Shown here in pieces: positions 58,301 through 64,000 of a DNA stretch of 64,000 nt. The translations under genes and the position numbers were made by a program. Source of the stretch: Paludibacterium purpuratum (GTDB lineage: Bacteria > Pseudomonadota > Gammaproteobacteria > Burkholderiales > Chromobacteriaceae); assembly GCF_004363805.1 (NCBI RefSeq), contig NZ_SNZP01000002.1:345054-409053 (forward strand), written 5' to 3'. Below the pieces are notes generated by a model. That model had not been told where the DNA came from and searched no databases. It saw nothing but the letters and a program-made list of their open reading frames with translations. Position 1 is the first letter of the stretch. Every line of letters starts with the position of its first letter.

Positions 58301-58926
58301 GCCTCGCCGAGCATGTCGTAACTGAAGCGATAGCCGCGCGCTTCGCGCTCGCGGCCATTTTCCAGCGCTTCCTCGATCGTCTCGCCGGTGACGAATTGTC
58401 GGCCGAGCATACGCATGGCCAAATCGACGCCTTTGCGTATCAACGGTTCGCCGCCTTTGGCCGCCAAACGGGTCACCGCGGCGGACAACCCTTGTTCGCT
58501 GTACGAGGAAACCAGTTTACCGGTCACCAGCAACCCCCAGGCCGCCGCGTTGACGAACAACGAGGCACTGTTGCCCAGGTGCGCACGCCAGTCGCCGCGA
58601 CCGATCTTGTCGCGGATCAGCCGGTCGGCGGTGTCCTTGTCCGGAATACGCAGCAGCGCCTCGGCCAGACACATCAACGCAACGCCTTCCAGGCTGGACA
58701 AGGAGAATTCATGCATCAGCGCATCGACGCCACTGGCCTTGGTGCGCTTAGCACGTACCTCGGTCACCAGGCGCCGAGCCAGCCGCTGCGAGGCGAATAC
58801 CTGCTCGCGCGTCATGGCCGCCTGGGTCAGCAAGCGTGCCACGCACTGTGCTTCGTCGACACGATAAGCTTCTGTGATGGCGTTGCGTAACGCCGATTGG
58901 GAATGGGCAAAAGGCTGGAATGGCAT
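55312..58926 (-). CDS. putA: Bifunctional proline dehydrogenase / delta1-pyrroline-5-carboxylate dehydrogenase
   Basis: 1204 residues. Proline dehydrogenase domain (about 180-480; EGPGISVKLSAIHPRY and RLVKGAYWDAEIK) followed by an aldehyde dehydrogenase domain (about 570-1020) with catalytic Cys in FDSAGQRCSALR and the SGTGPKAGG active-site loop. It oxidises proline to glutamate. It begins without a ribbon-helix-helix domain, so it is not the self-repressing form of enterics. GGGGAG precedes the ATG at 58926. No putP transporter is nearby. Confidence 0.94.
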   Translation of the reverse strand: MPFQPFAHSQSALRNAITEAYRVDEAQCVARLLTQAAMTREQVFASQRLARRLVTEVRAKRTKASGVDALMHEFSLSSLEGVALMCLAEALLRIPDKDTADRLIRDKIGRGDWRAHLGNSASLFVNAAAWGLLVTGKLVSSYSEQGLSAAVTRLAAKGGEPLIRKGVDLAMRMLGRQFVTGETIEEALENGREREARGYRFSYDMLGEAAMTAEDAERYYRDYQQAIHAIGRAAASRGVYEGPGISVKLSAIHPRYARAQHHRVMSELLPRLKALFLLAKQYDIGLNIDAEEADRLEISLDLIDALARDPDLAGFKGIGIVVQAYQKRCPFVIDYLIELARETGHRFMVRLVKGAYWDAEIKRAQVDGLDGYPVYTRKVHTDVSYLACAKKLLAAQDAIFPQFATHNAYTLSAVFTLASGLDYEFQCLHGMGETLYDQVVGSHNMGRSCRIYAPVGSHQTLLAYLVRRLLENGANSSFVNRIVDESVSIEDLVTDPCEQTVSEGGLPHGKIPLPAALYGTERRNSAGLDLSNELVLADLQQGLQESERRVWDACPLLADGEYRGGATRGVPNPANLNECVGTVVDASAEEAKRAVGFADESAASWAATPAAERAACLLRAADLLEVHRVDLMGLAVREAGKTLGNAIAEVREAVDFLRYYALQASRELDGKAPLGPVVCISPWNFPLAIFLGEVGAALAAGNTVLAKPAEQTSLIAAAAVRLLHEAGVPRAVLQLLPGRGEVVGAALVEDPRVRGVIFTGSTEVAQLINRSLADRGGDVALVAETGGQNAMVVDSTALPEQVVADVLASAFDSAGQRCSALRVLYLQHDVADKILAMIRGAMDELVVGDPARLATDVGPVIDQEARAGLLAHIERMRGEARAVHQGPLPADAGNGHFVAPTLIELDSLTQLTREVFGPVLHVRRFAADQLDQVLAEVNRSGYGLTHGVHSRIDETIQVVADSVKAGNVYVNRNIVGAVVGVQPFGGEGKSGTGPKAGGPFYLYRLTRAAWRPALDLVHRDARLPGLVALSGAMSHWGLSEGELARVREQVTCARVASPLLAQVDLPGPTGEKNSLRFAPRGVVACLAPERGELLRQMIAALACDNRVLLPHSPENDQLCALMPGWVDTDDMPLSVPALDAVLFAGPASVADSARRTLAGRDGAIVPLIEAGADGYEWHRLVVERALCINTTAAGGNASLMSMEA

Positions 58927-59224
58927 ATGGTCTCCCCTGTACTGACACGTTGCGGTCGACATGGACCGGCACCTGGGCGCGCCACTGGCGCGCGATGCGC
59001 GTGCTTATTGATCTATAGTTTGCAGCTTCAAACTTATCATAATATACCAAGTAAATATTCTTTGTCGGACAATATAAAATATTCCATGGAATTTACCAAG
59101 GAAAACAACCCACTCGCCGAGACACTGTGGTATCGGGAAAAAATGTTGCCAACCCGATTCGCCATTGCGCGGCTTGCGCAATCCTGTGCCGCATTGCAAG
59201 ATCGTTTTTTTGGAGGGATTGATA
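58927..59224. promoter_or_regulatory. Divergent promoter region of putA and the DsrE gene
   Basis: AT-rich from about 59020 to 59095, with a 12-bp palindrome ATTCCATGGAAT at 59081-59092 and a 7-bp inverted repeat (ATTGCGC/GCGCAAT) near 59165-59183. Several AT-rich -10-like sequences occur on both strands; I could not choose between them. Confidence 0.5.
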
Positions 59225-59578
59225 ATGCAAAAGATCGTTTTCATGCTGAATGCCAGCCCTTACGGCAGCGAACGTACTTTGTCGGCACTACGCTTGGCAC
59301 TGGCACTGACCGAGAGCAAGGACAAACCGCAACTTGACTTATTCCTGTTGTCCGATGCAGTGGTGACGGCCTTGAGCGGACAGGAGGTAGCCAACGGTGC
59401 AACGCTTGAAGAAATGCTGCAGGAGTTACTGGCCCAAGGCGCTTCGGTCAAGGTATGCCGCACCTGCGCCACCGCACGCGGCATCGACGAGCGGAAACTG
59501 ATCCCCCATGTCGGCATCGGCACCATGCCGGAGCTGGCGGCACTGACATTGGCGGCGGACAAGGTGCTGAGCTTCTGA
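59225..59578 (+). CDS. DsrE/TusD-family sulfur-relay-like protein
   Basis: 117 residues. DsrE-like fold (QKIVFMLNASPYGSERTLSALRLALAL, then VKVCRTCATARG with a Cys pair). Members carry sulfur or bind small thiols, for example in tRNA modification; the YchN-like soluble branch fits best. GGAGGG stands nine bases before the ATG. Alone; no tus or dsr neighbours. Confidence 0.85.
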   Translation: MQKIVFMLNASPYGSERTLSALRLALALTESKDKPQLDLFLLSDAVVTALSGQEVANGATLEEMLQELLAQGASVKVCRTCATARGIDERKLIPHVGIGTMPELAALTLAADKVLSF

Positions 59579-59582
59579 CAGC

Positions 59583-59615
59583 AAAAAAAAGGCCTGCCGG
59601 GAGTGGGGCAGGCCA
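59583..59615 (-). terminator. Intrinsic terminator after the BON-domain gene
   Basis: An 8-bp GC-rich stem (GGCCTGCC and GGCAGGCC) is followed on the minus strand by seven T. It lies 30 bases past the BON gene stop and also near the convergent DsrE gene stop. Confidence 0.85.
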
Positions 59616-59646
59616 AAGGTAGAGATCAAACTCAAAACACAGGCAT

Positions 59647-60009
59647 TTAGCTGGCAGATAATTTAATTTCCGATTTCACCTCCTTTACGCCGTAAACGGC
59701 ACTCGCTGTATCCAAAAGTTGATTTTCGACCTGCTCGCTGGCGGCTTCGCCACGCAGAATGATCTGTCCGTTATGTGCCACGACATCGACTTCGGCGGCG
59801 CCGCTGGCGATGATGCCGGAGATGGCATCGGTTACTTGTCGCGCCAGCGTATCGTCGGCAGCCGACACGGTGGGCAAGGAAATGGGCTGAGCCAGTACGG
59901 CAGAAGCGTCCGCGGCGTACCACTCGACCGCTTGCAATTGGGTCATACCCGCGCCGCAGACAACGACCGGCACGAGCAAGCCCACGAGCAGTAAAGACAT
60001 CCGACGCAT
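59647..60009 (-). CDS. Periplasmic BON-domain protein under predicted sigma-54/GlrR control
   Basis: 120 residues. A signal peptide (MRRMSLLLVGLLVPVVVCGAGM) then one BON domain (about 54-120; DDTLARQVTDAISG and GQIILRGEAASEQVENQLLDTA). BON proteins such as OsmY and DolP bind membranes or phospholipid and help envelope stress survival. GGGAGGATC is the ribosome binding site. Its upstream region has a -24/-12 promoter, an IHF-like site and two TGTC-N10-GACA sites, next to a GlrK/GlrR-type operon, so it is a probable direct target of that system. A strong terminator follows. Confidence 0.86.
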   Translation of the reverse strand: MRRMSLLLVGLLVPVVVCGAGMTQLQAVEWYAADASAVLAQPISLPTVSAADDTLARQVTDAISGIIASGAAEVDVVAHNGQIILRGEAASEQVENQLLDTASAVYGVKEVKSEIKLSAS

Positions 60010-60048
60010 GATGATCCTCCCAATACGGGTTTTCTTGCCTTCCTATAC

Positions 60049-60063
60049 GCAACAAGCGTGCCA
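60049..60063 (-). promoter_or_regulatory. Sigma-54 promoter of the BON-domain gene
   Basis: On the minus strand the sequence reads TGGCACG-N4-TTGC, a full match to the RpoN -24/-12 consensus, about 40 bases before the ATG at 60009. RNA polymerase with sigma-54 would need a GlrR-type activator. Confidence 0.85.
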
Positions 60064-60082
60064 GCCCATATACCTCCATCAA

Positions 60083-60095
60083 AATCAGCAACTTA
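60083..60095 (+). promoter_or_regulatory. IHF site between the sigma-54 promoter and its upstream activator sites
   Basis: AATCAGCAACTTA matches the IHF consensus WATCARNNNNTTR exactly. It lies between the promoter (60049-60063) and the activator sites, where bending would bring a bound activator to the polymerase. Confidence 0.65.
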
Positions 60096-60126
60096 TATAA
60101 GATATGTCTGATTGAAATGTCGGATT

Positions 60127-60144
60127 TGTCGCCTAATAGCGACA
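60127..60144. promoter_or_regulatory. GlrR-type activator site 1 (TGTC-N10-GACA)
   Basis: A palindrome TGTCGCCTAATAGCGACA within a 9-bp inverted repeat (60124-60147). It fits the TGTC-N10-GACA sequence known for GlrR (QseF) at E. coli glmY and rpoE. Its centre is about 85 bases from the -12 element. Confidence 0.8.
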
Positions 60145-60187
60145 AATACCAGCCAAACATCGCTATCCATATGATTTATAAAGAAAA

Positions 60188-60217
60188 CCCCCTGTCACCT
60201 CACGGCGACAAGGGGTT
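60188..60217 (-). terminator. Terminator of the glrR-like gene, overlapping activator site 2
   Basis: A stem of about ten base pairs with one mismatch, followed by TTTTCTT on the minus strand, lies 19 bases past the response-regulator stop. The stem itself holds a second TGTC-N10-GACA match. Confidence 0.75.
60193..60210. promoter_or_regulatory. GlrR-type activator site 2 (TGTC-N10-GACA)
   Basis: Reads TGTCACCTCACGGCGACA, an exact TGTC-N10-GACA match, 66 bases upstream of site 1 and within the glrR terminator stem. Confidence 0.7.
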
Positions 60218-60235
60218 GAATGGCATGCGCAACGG

Positions 60236-61579
60236 TCAGTTGCGTTCTTTGAAGTTGGCGGCGTCCAGCTCGTGCCGCTGCAGCAGGCGATAAAATTCGG
60301 TCCGATTGCGATCGGCCAGACGTGCGGCATCGGCCACATTGCCGCCAGTCAAGCGCAGCAGGCGCTCAAGATAGTCGCGCTCGGTCTGGCGACGGAATTC
60401 CGCCAGCGAGGGAATGGCCACCGCCTCCTCGCTGACCGATTTTTGCACCTGCGCCAAGGTGACCACCGGGCCTGAACATAGTACGCAGCACTGCTCCACC
60501 ACGTTGGCCAACTGGCGGATGTTACCCGGCCAACGCGATGCAGCGAGAAACTCCAGCGCCTCCGGCGCAAAAACCGGCTGCTGCCGACCGTAACGCTGCG
60601 CCACCTGCGTCAGGAAATACTGCGCCAGCAGCGGGATATCCTCACGCCGTTCGGACAGCGGCGGCAGCGTCAGCGTGACAACGTTGAGACGGTAGAACAG
60701 ATCTTCGCGGAACTGGCCTTCGCGCATCAGCGCCTCCAGATCGCGGTGCGTCGCGGAGACAACGCGGATGTCGACCGGCCGCGAGCGGGCAGCGCCCACC
60801 GGGCGCACTTCTCGATCCTGCAACAACCGCAACAACTTGACCTGTAGCGCTAGCGGCATGTCGCCGATTTCATCGAGAAACAGCGTTCCGCCATCGGCCT
60901 CCAGCACCAGCCCCTGGTGCCGGCTTGAGGCCCCGGTAAAGGCCCCCTTCTCATGGCCGAACAATTCGCTCTCCAGCAGATTGTCCGGAATGGCACCGCA
61001 GTTGACAGCGACGAACGGCGCCTGGCTGCGCGGGCTACAGCGATGCAGTGCGCGCGCAAGCACCTCCTTGCCGCTGCCGCTCTCGCCGCGAATCAGCACA
61101 CTGGCATCGGTCACGGCCACCATACGGGTCTGCGCCAAGAGTTCGGCCATCAACGGACTGCGCGAAATCACGTCCTGTTGCCAATCCTCCCCACTCGTTT
61201 CGGGCGCTGCCCCACCCGAAGCCACCATCGCCTGCTCGATCTTGGCCAACAGGTCGCGACCGTCGACGGGCTTGACCAGATAACCGAAGACACCGCGTCC
61301 GACTGCCTCGACGGCATCGGGCACCGTACCGAAAGCGGTCAGGATGATCACAGGCAAGGAAGGAAAGCGGCGGCGCACCTCCTCGAACAAGGCCAGCCCA
61401 TCCATACCGGGCAAATGCCAGTCGGTCACCAATACGTCGACGCGATGCACGGCCAATACATTCAACCCAGCCTCGGCGCTGGCCACCGCTTCGACTTGGT
61501 GCCCGGAAGCTGACAGGCGCATGCTTACCAGCTTGAGCAGATCCGGATCGTCATCGACCAGCAAAATACGCGCGCTCAT
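60236..61579 (-). CDS. glrR: Sigma-54-dependent response regulator (GlrR/QseF-like)
   Basis: 447 residues. Receiver domain (phospho-acceptor Asp in LVTDWHLPGMDG near residue 53), sigma-54 activator AAA domain (Walker A GESGSGKEVL near 165; sigma-54 contact loop GAFTGAS near 215) and a Fis-type HTH (ADAARLADRNRTEFYRLLQ, near 420). Activates RpoN promoters. Its ATG overlaps the lipoprotein stop by four bases. Likely target: the adjacent BON gene. Confidence 0.9.
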   Translation of the reverse strand: MSARILLVDDDPDLLKLVSMRLSASGHQVEAVASAEAGLNVLAVHRVDVLVTDWHLPGMDGLALFEEVRRRFPSLPVIILTAFGTVPDAVEAVGRGVFGYLVKPVDGRDLLAKIEQAMVASGGAAPETSGEDWQQDVISRSPLMAELLAQTRMVAVTDASVLIRGESGSGKEVLARALHRCSPRSQAPFVAVNCGAIPDNLLESELFGHEKGAFTGASSRHQGLVLEADGGTLFLDEIGDMPLALQVKLLRLLQDREVRPVGAARSRPVDIRVVSATHRDLEALMREGQFREDLFYRLNVVTLTLPPLSERREDIPLLAQYFLTQVAQRYGRQQPVFAPEALEFLAASRWPGNIRQLANVVEQCCVLCSGPVVTLAQVQKSVSEEAVAIPSLAEFRRQTERDYLERLLRLTGGNVADAARLADRNRTEFYRLLQRHELDAANFKERN

Positions 61580-62079
61580 TGCCCGGGACTCCGTTTTCGC
61601 ACCGATTTCAGCGCCATGCTCTGCTCCAGAGCCGTCAGGGCGGCGATCTTGGCATTCAAATCGTCGATACGCGCCTGCTGATCGCGGATCTGGGCGCCCA
61701 GTTTATCCGCGCGTTCATCGGCCCGCCGGCGCTCGTTAAGCTGTCGATCCAGCAGTGTCGCCAGGCCGGCAAGGCCGACATCGCGCTGTACCTCGGTCCC
61801 GTTTAGTACGCTGTCGACCAGGCTACGCGCATGGGCGAGCTCAGATTTATTGTCGGAAAACGCCAGAATCTGGGCAGCCAACTTCAGCCGGTCGGCCGCG
61901 CAGACGGCTTTGGTGCTATTGAACGCCACGCGCGAATCGCGCAGCCCGGACAAGGCCCACTCGGCATTGTGGCAAAACAGCTCAGGCATTTTTACCATCG
62001 GCGCGTTGTTGCCATGTAGGGCACAACCCGACAGCACCGATAAGGCGCCGGCACCGATCAGGCGTCGAACAAGTTTCAT
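61576..62079 (-). CDS. Outer-membrane-type lipoprotein, QseG/YfhG-like
   Basis: 167 residues. Lipobox SVLSGC near residue 18 and a C-terminal coiled coil (LLDRQLNERRRADERADKLGAQ). The position between kinase and regulator, lipoprotein signal and coiled coil are those of QseG (YfhG), the partner of the GlrK/GlrR system in enterics. Sequence similarity itself is low, so the call rests on context. Overlaps both neighbours by four bases. Confidence 0.7.
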   Translation of the reverse strand: MKLVRRLIGAGALSVLSGCALHGNNAPMVKMPELFCHNAEWALSGLRDSRVAFNSTKAVCAADRLKLAAQILAFSDNKSELAHARSLVDSVLNGTEVQRDVGLAGLATLLDRQLNERRRADERADKLGAQIRDQQARIDDLNAKIAALTALEQSMALKSVRKRSPGQ

Positions 62080-63500
62080 GATGTTTTTCCACTTTCCGGC
62101 CACCACAGTTCGAAACAGGCGCCAGGGCCCGTCCGTGCAGTCAGGGCGACATCGCCGCCCATTAATTGGGCGAAGGTGCGCGCCATGGTTAGGCCAATAC
62201 CCGATCCCGCCGACTCCCCTTCTGGAGGCTTGCCGGTATAGAAGGGATCGAAAATGCGGCCGGCCTCGGCAGGACTAACGCCCGGCCCCTGGTCGACCAC
62301 CTGAATAAAGATGCGGCCATCCTCGCGCCGGGCGTGCAGCGCGATCTCCCCGCCCATTGGCGAGAAGCGAATGGCATTGATCAGCAGATTGTCGAGAATC
62401 GTCTGGACTTTGTGTTCATCCCCCACCACCTGATCGATCTCCAGTGTCCGCTCGATGTGCAATTGCCGGCGCTCGATCAGGGCCAGCCAATCGTGTTCGC
62501 GTCGAGCAAGCAACGCCGTCAGCGAAAACGGCTTGAACTCGACCTGCTGCCCCAGCCAGCGGGCGACATCATGCTTGAGCAATGTTTCCACCCTGGAGCG
62601 CAGCGTCGTCACATTGCTTTGCTGTATGGCGACAATCTCTCGCTGCCCTTGGTTGAGCGTACCGGCAACCTCGTCGGCCAACAGGGCGGAAGCCTCGCTG
62701 ATAGCCGCCAGCGGCGTTTTCAGCTCGTGCGACACCTGGCGGAAGAAACTCGCTTTCTCCGACTCCAGCTGCTCCAGCCGCTGATCCAGGCGCGCCAGTG
62801 CGTCAGCCAAGTCACGCACGTCACTGGGGCCGGCCACCTGCCAAGATTGTCCGCGTACACCCAGCGACAGCCGGCCGATGCGGGCACGTAGCTTTCCCAA
62901 CGGCGCAAACAGCACATAACCGAGCAATAGCGCCAAAAACACGGCCAGCAATACCGACAGTAGCGCCATACGGTTGGCATCGACCCGTTGCTGCCGCAGG
63001 CTGTCGGCCCACTGCCGACGTTCGAGCAACACCTGTCGACGCAACGCCCCCTCCATCTGGGCATGGTCGCTGGCCAGCGCATCGAACTGCGCCACCACCT
63101 GCTCCGAGCGTGGCACGCTCTCTCCGGCGGTCCAGAGCATCAACTGCTGTACCCGGCGTCGGTCATCCTGCAGCAACCGAACCATGGCCGGCTCGGCAAT
63201 TTGTGCCATCGTGGCGGCGGGGCCCTGAGTCTCTTCGGCGAACCCCCGGGCCAACTGCAACAGAGCAGGATCCTTTAGCAACAGCCACTGGCGCATGCTG
63301 CGTTCCAGATGCTCTTCGCGATCGGATAACGCCCGCAATGCCTCCTGCCAACGATCGACATTGCTCATGCGGGTTTCGGCTTCCTGCGCCAATTGATCGA
63401 GCCGCCACCACATACGCACCAGTGCGAGAGAAGGCAACAGCGTCACAAGCAACAAGGCACCAACCAACAGGGAACGAAAGGAAACGGGTAAACGGAACAT
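62076..63500 (-). CDS. glrK: Sensor histidine kinase (GlrK/QseE-like)
   Basis: 474 residues. Two membrane helices (about 9-31 and 168-196) flank a periplasmic region, followed by a HAMP-like linker, a dimerisation domain with the phospho-His (FFRQVSHELKTPLAAISEA near residue 253) and a catalytic ATPase domain with GSGIGLTMART near 435. Phosphorylates the response regulator encoded downstream. ATG at 63500 has GAGGAT seven bases upstream. The gene symbol follows the three-gene order; the signal is unknown. Confidence 0.85.
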   Translation of the reverse strand: MFRLPVSFRSLLVGALLLVTLLPSLALVRMWWRLDQLAQEAETRMSNVDRWQEALRALSDREEHLERSMRQWLLLKDPALLQLARGFAEETQGPAATMAQIAEPAMVRLLQDDRRRVQQLMLWTAGESVPRSEQVVAQFDALASDHAQMEGALRRQVLLERRQWADSLRQQRVDANRMALLSVLLAVFLALLLGYVLFAPLGKLRARIGRLSLGVRGQSWQVAGPSDVRDLADALARLDQRLEQLESEKASFFRQVSHELKTPLAAISEASALLADEVAGTLNQGQREIVAIQQSNVTTLRSRVETLLKHDVARWLGQQVEFKPFSLTALLARREHDWLALIERRQLHIERTLEIDQVVGDEHKVQTILDNLLINAIRFSPMGGEIALHARREDGRIFIQVVDQGPGVSPAEAGRIFDPFYTGKPPEGESAGSGIGLTMARTFAQLMGGDVALTARTGPGACFELWWPESGKTS

Positions 63501-63621
63501 GCAGATCCTCAGGCGCCGCCAGCGCATTCAAGACAGGATTTTACGCAAAGAAAAGCCAAGGCGGCAGTAAAAACTTGGTAAGGCCCGTGGTTATTGGCGC
63601 GGCGGCGGGTAGCGAAAAAGC

Positions 63622-63651
63622 AAAAAGCCCAGACCTAATGGTCTGGGCTTT
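63622..63651. terminator. Terminator of the rRNA operon
   Basis: 13-bp perfect stem AAAAGCCCAGACC/GGTCTGGGCTTTT with TAAT loop, A-runs on one side and T-runs on the other, so it works in both directions. It lies 12 bases past the 5S rRNA. Confidence 0.9.
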
Positions 63652-63662
63652 TCTCAAGAGGC

Positions 63663-63778
63663 GTCTGGCAGTGTCCTACTTTCACACGGCGAATGCCGCA
63701 CTATCATCGGCGCTAAGGCGTTTCACGGTCCTGTTCGGGATGGGAAGGCGTGGGACCACCTCGCTATGGCCGCCAGAC
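63663..63778 (-). rRNA. rrf: 5S ribosomal RNA
   Basis: About 116 nt; the complement begins GTCTGGCGGCCATAGCG and ends with the matching 3' strand ACTGCCAGAC. Contains CCCGAAC and GAAACGCC as in other bacterial 5S rRNAs. Ends are set by the terminal stem and may be off by a base or two. Confidence 0.95.
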
Positions 63779-63914
63779 ATAAACTGTTTACAAACTGTAG
63801 AAGCCGAATTCGGTAGTGTATCGTATGCGCCCTGCATCCAGCATCGCTTCGCAATGCCAGCTGCAGATACTGAGCGAATGCACCGCATTCGCACGTAAAA
63901 GCCCTTCAAATGAT

Positions 63915-64000
63915 AGGATCAAGCCTCACGAGCCATTAGTATCGGTTAGCTTCACGCCTCACAGCGCTTCCACACCCGACCTATCAACGTCCTGGTCTCG
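63915..64000 (-). rRNA. rrl: 23S ribosomal RNA, 3' end (partial)
   Basis: The complement matches the 3' end of 23S rRNA (…GGGTGTGGAAGCGCTGTGAG and GGCTTGATCC at the end). It runs off the window edge. The 136-base spacer between 23S and 5S (63779-63914) has no tRNA gene. Confidence 0.92.

Noticed and set aside
58897..59337. Open frame on the plus strand reading into the DsrE gene in another frame
   Set aside because: It overlaps putA and the DsrE gene, the latter having a good ribosome binding site and a clear family match.
63779..63914. tRNA gene in the 23S-5S spacer
   Set aside because: No cloverleaf-like arms or T-loop GTTCRA motif seen; the spacer looks plain.

Overview
The window looks like chromosomal DNA of a beta-proteobacterium, most likely of the order Neisseriales (Chromobacteriaceae or relatives). 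This is inferred from protein character and gene order only: a short ProQ/FinO protein, a lone RsxB-like ferredoxin overlapping nth, a small DUF3149 membrane protein, and the run pcnB-folK-dNK-panB-panC-panD. GC content is high with some AT-rich intergenic stretches. Most of the window is ordinary core chromosome; I saw no prophage, insertion sequence or CRISPR array.

Layout. 1-2.1 kb: end of an ion channel, glycerate kinase, ProQ-like RNA chaperone. 2.1-5.6 kb: a spacer with a possible small RNA and two Zur-type operators, the zinc importer znuA-znuC-znuB, and an OsmC-family protein. 5.7-12 kb: tsaD, an ABC-F protein, an alpha/beta hydrolase, a repeat region with DnaA boxes, two cyclophilins, lpxH. 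12-13 kb: three tandem genes for double-glycine-leader, glycine-rich peptides. 13-16 kb: selO, a helix-rich unknown, a LysR regulator. 16.3-21.2 kb: acetate uptake and activation (DUF485 protein, actP, acs) and 3-hydroxybutyrate dehydrogenase. 21.3-27.5 kb: AraC/GyrI regulator, RsxB-like ferredoxin with nth, a lipoprotein HtrA protease, a streptomycin-kinase-like protein, a glutamine amidotransferase with rraA. 27.5-32 kb: GFA protein, marR-emrB efflux pair, a secreted pore-forming cytolysin. 32.1-36.7 kb: pantothenate, folate and RNA-processing genes. 36.7-41.8 kb: a tandem structured-RNA candidate with a small unknown protein, MATE pump, murB, HAD hydrolase, MAPEG and membrane proteins. 41.9-48.7 kb: nadC, a diguanylate cyclase, NUDIX, TRIC-like protein, rho, trxA, fabI. 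48.9-55.2 kb: SulP, NTF2-like, TDT transporter, DUF3149, iron alcohol dehydrogenase, a LivK-like lipoprotein. 55.3-60 kb: putA, a DsrE protein, a BON-domain periplasmic protein. 60.2-63.5 kb: a GlrK-QseG-GlrR type two-component operon. 63.6-64 kb: the end of an rRNA operon (5S and 3' 23S, minus strand).

The signals most worth following are four. (1) The BON-domain gene has what looks like a full sigma-54 promoter: a -24/-12 element, an IHF-like site and two TGTC-N10-GACA sites matching the GlrR recognition sequence, directly next to a GlrK/GlrR-type operon. (2) Three tandem bacteriocin-like precursors have no exporter or immunity gene nearby, and a terminator-like hairpin sits in the leader of the first. 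(3) A duplicated ~52-nt RNA-like motif has one copy ending in an intrinsic terminator and the other leading into a small unknown gene. (4) A marR-emrB pair has its operator inside the promoter and probably starts as a leaderless mRNA.
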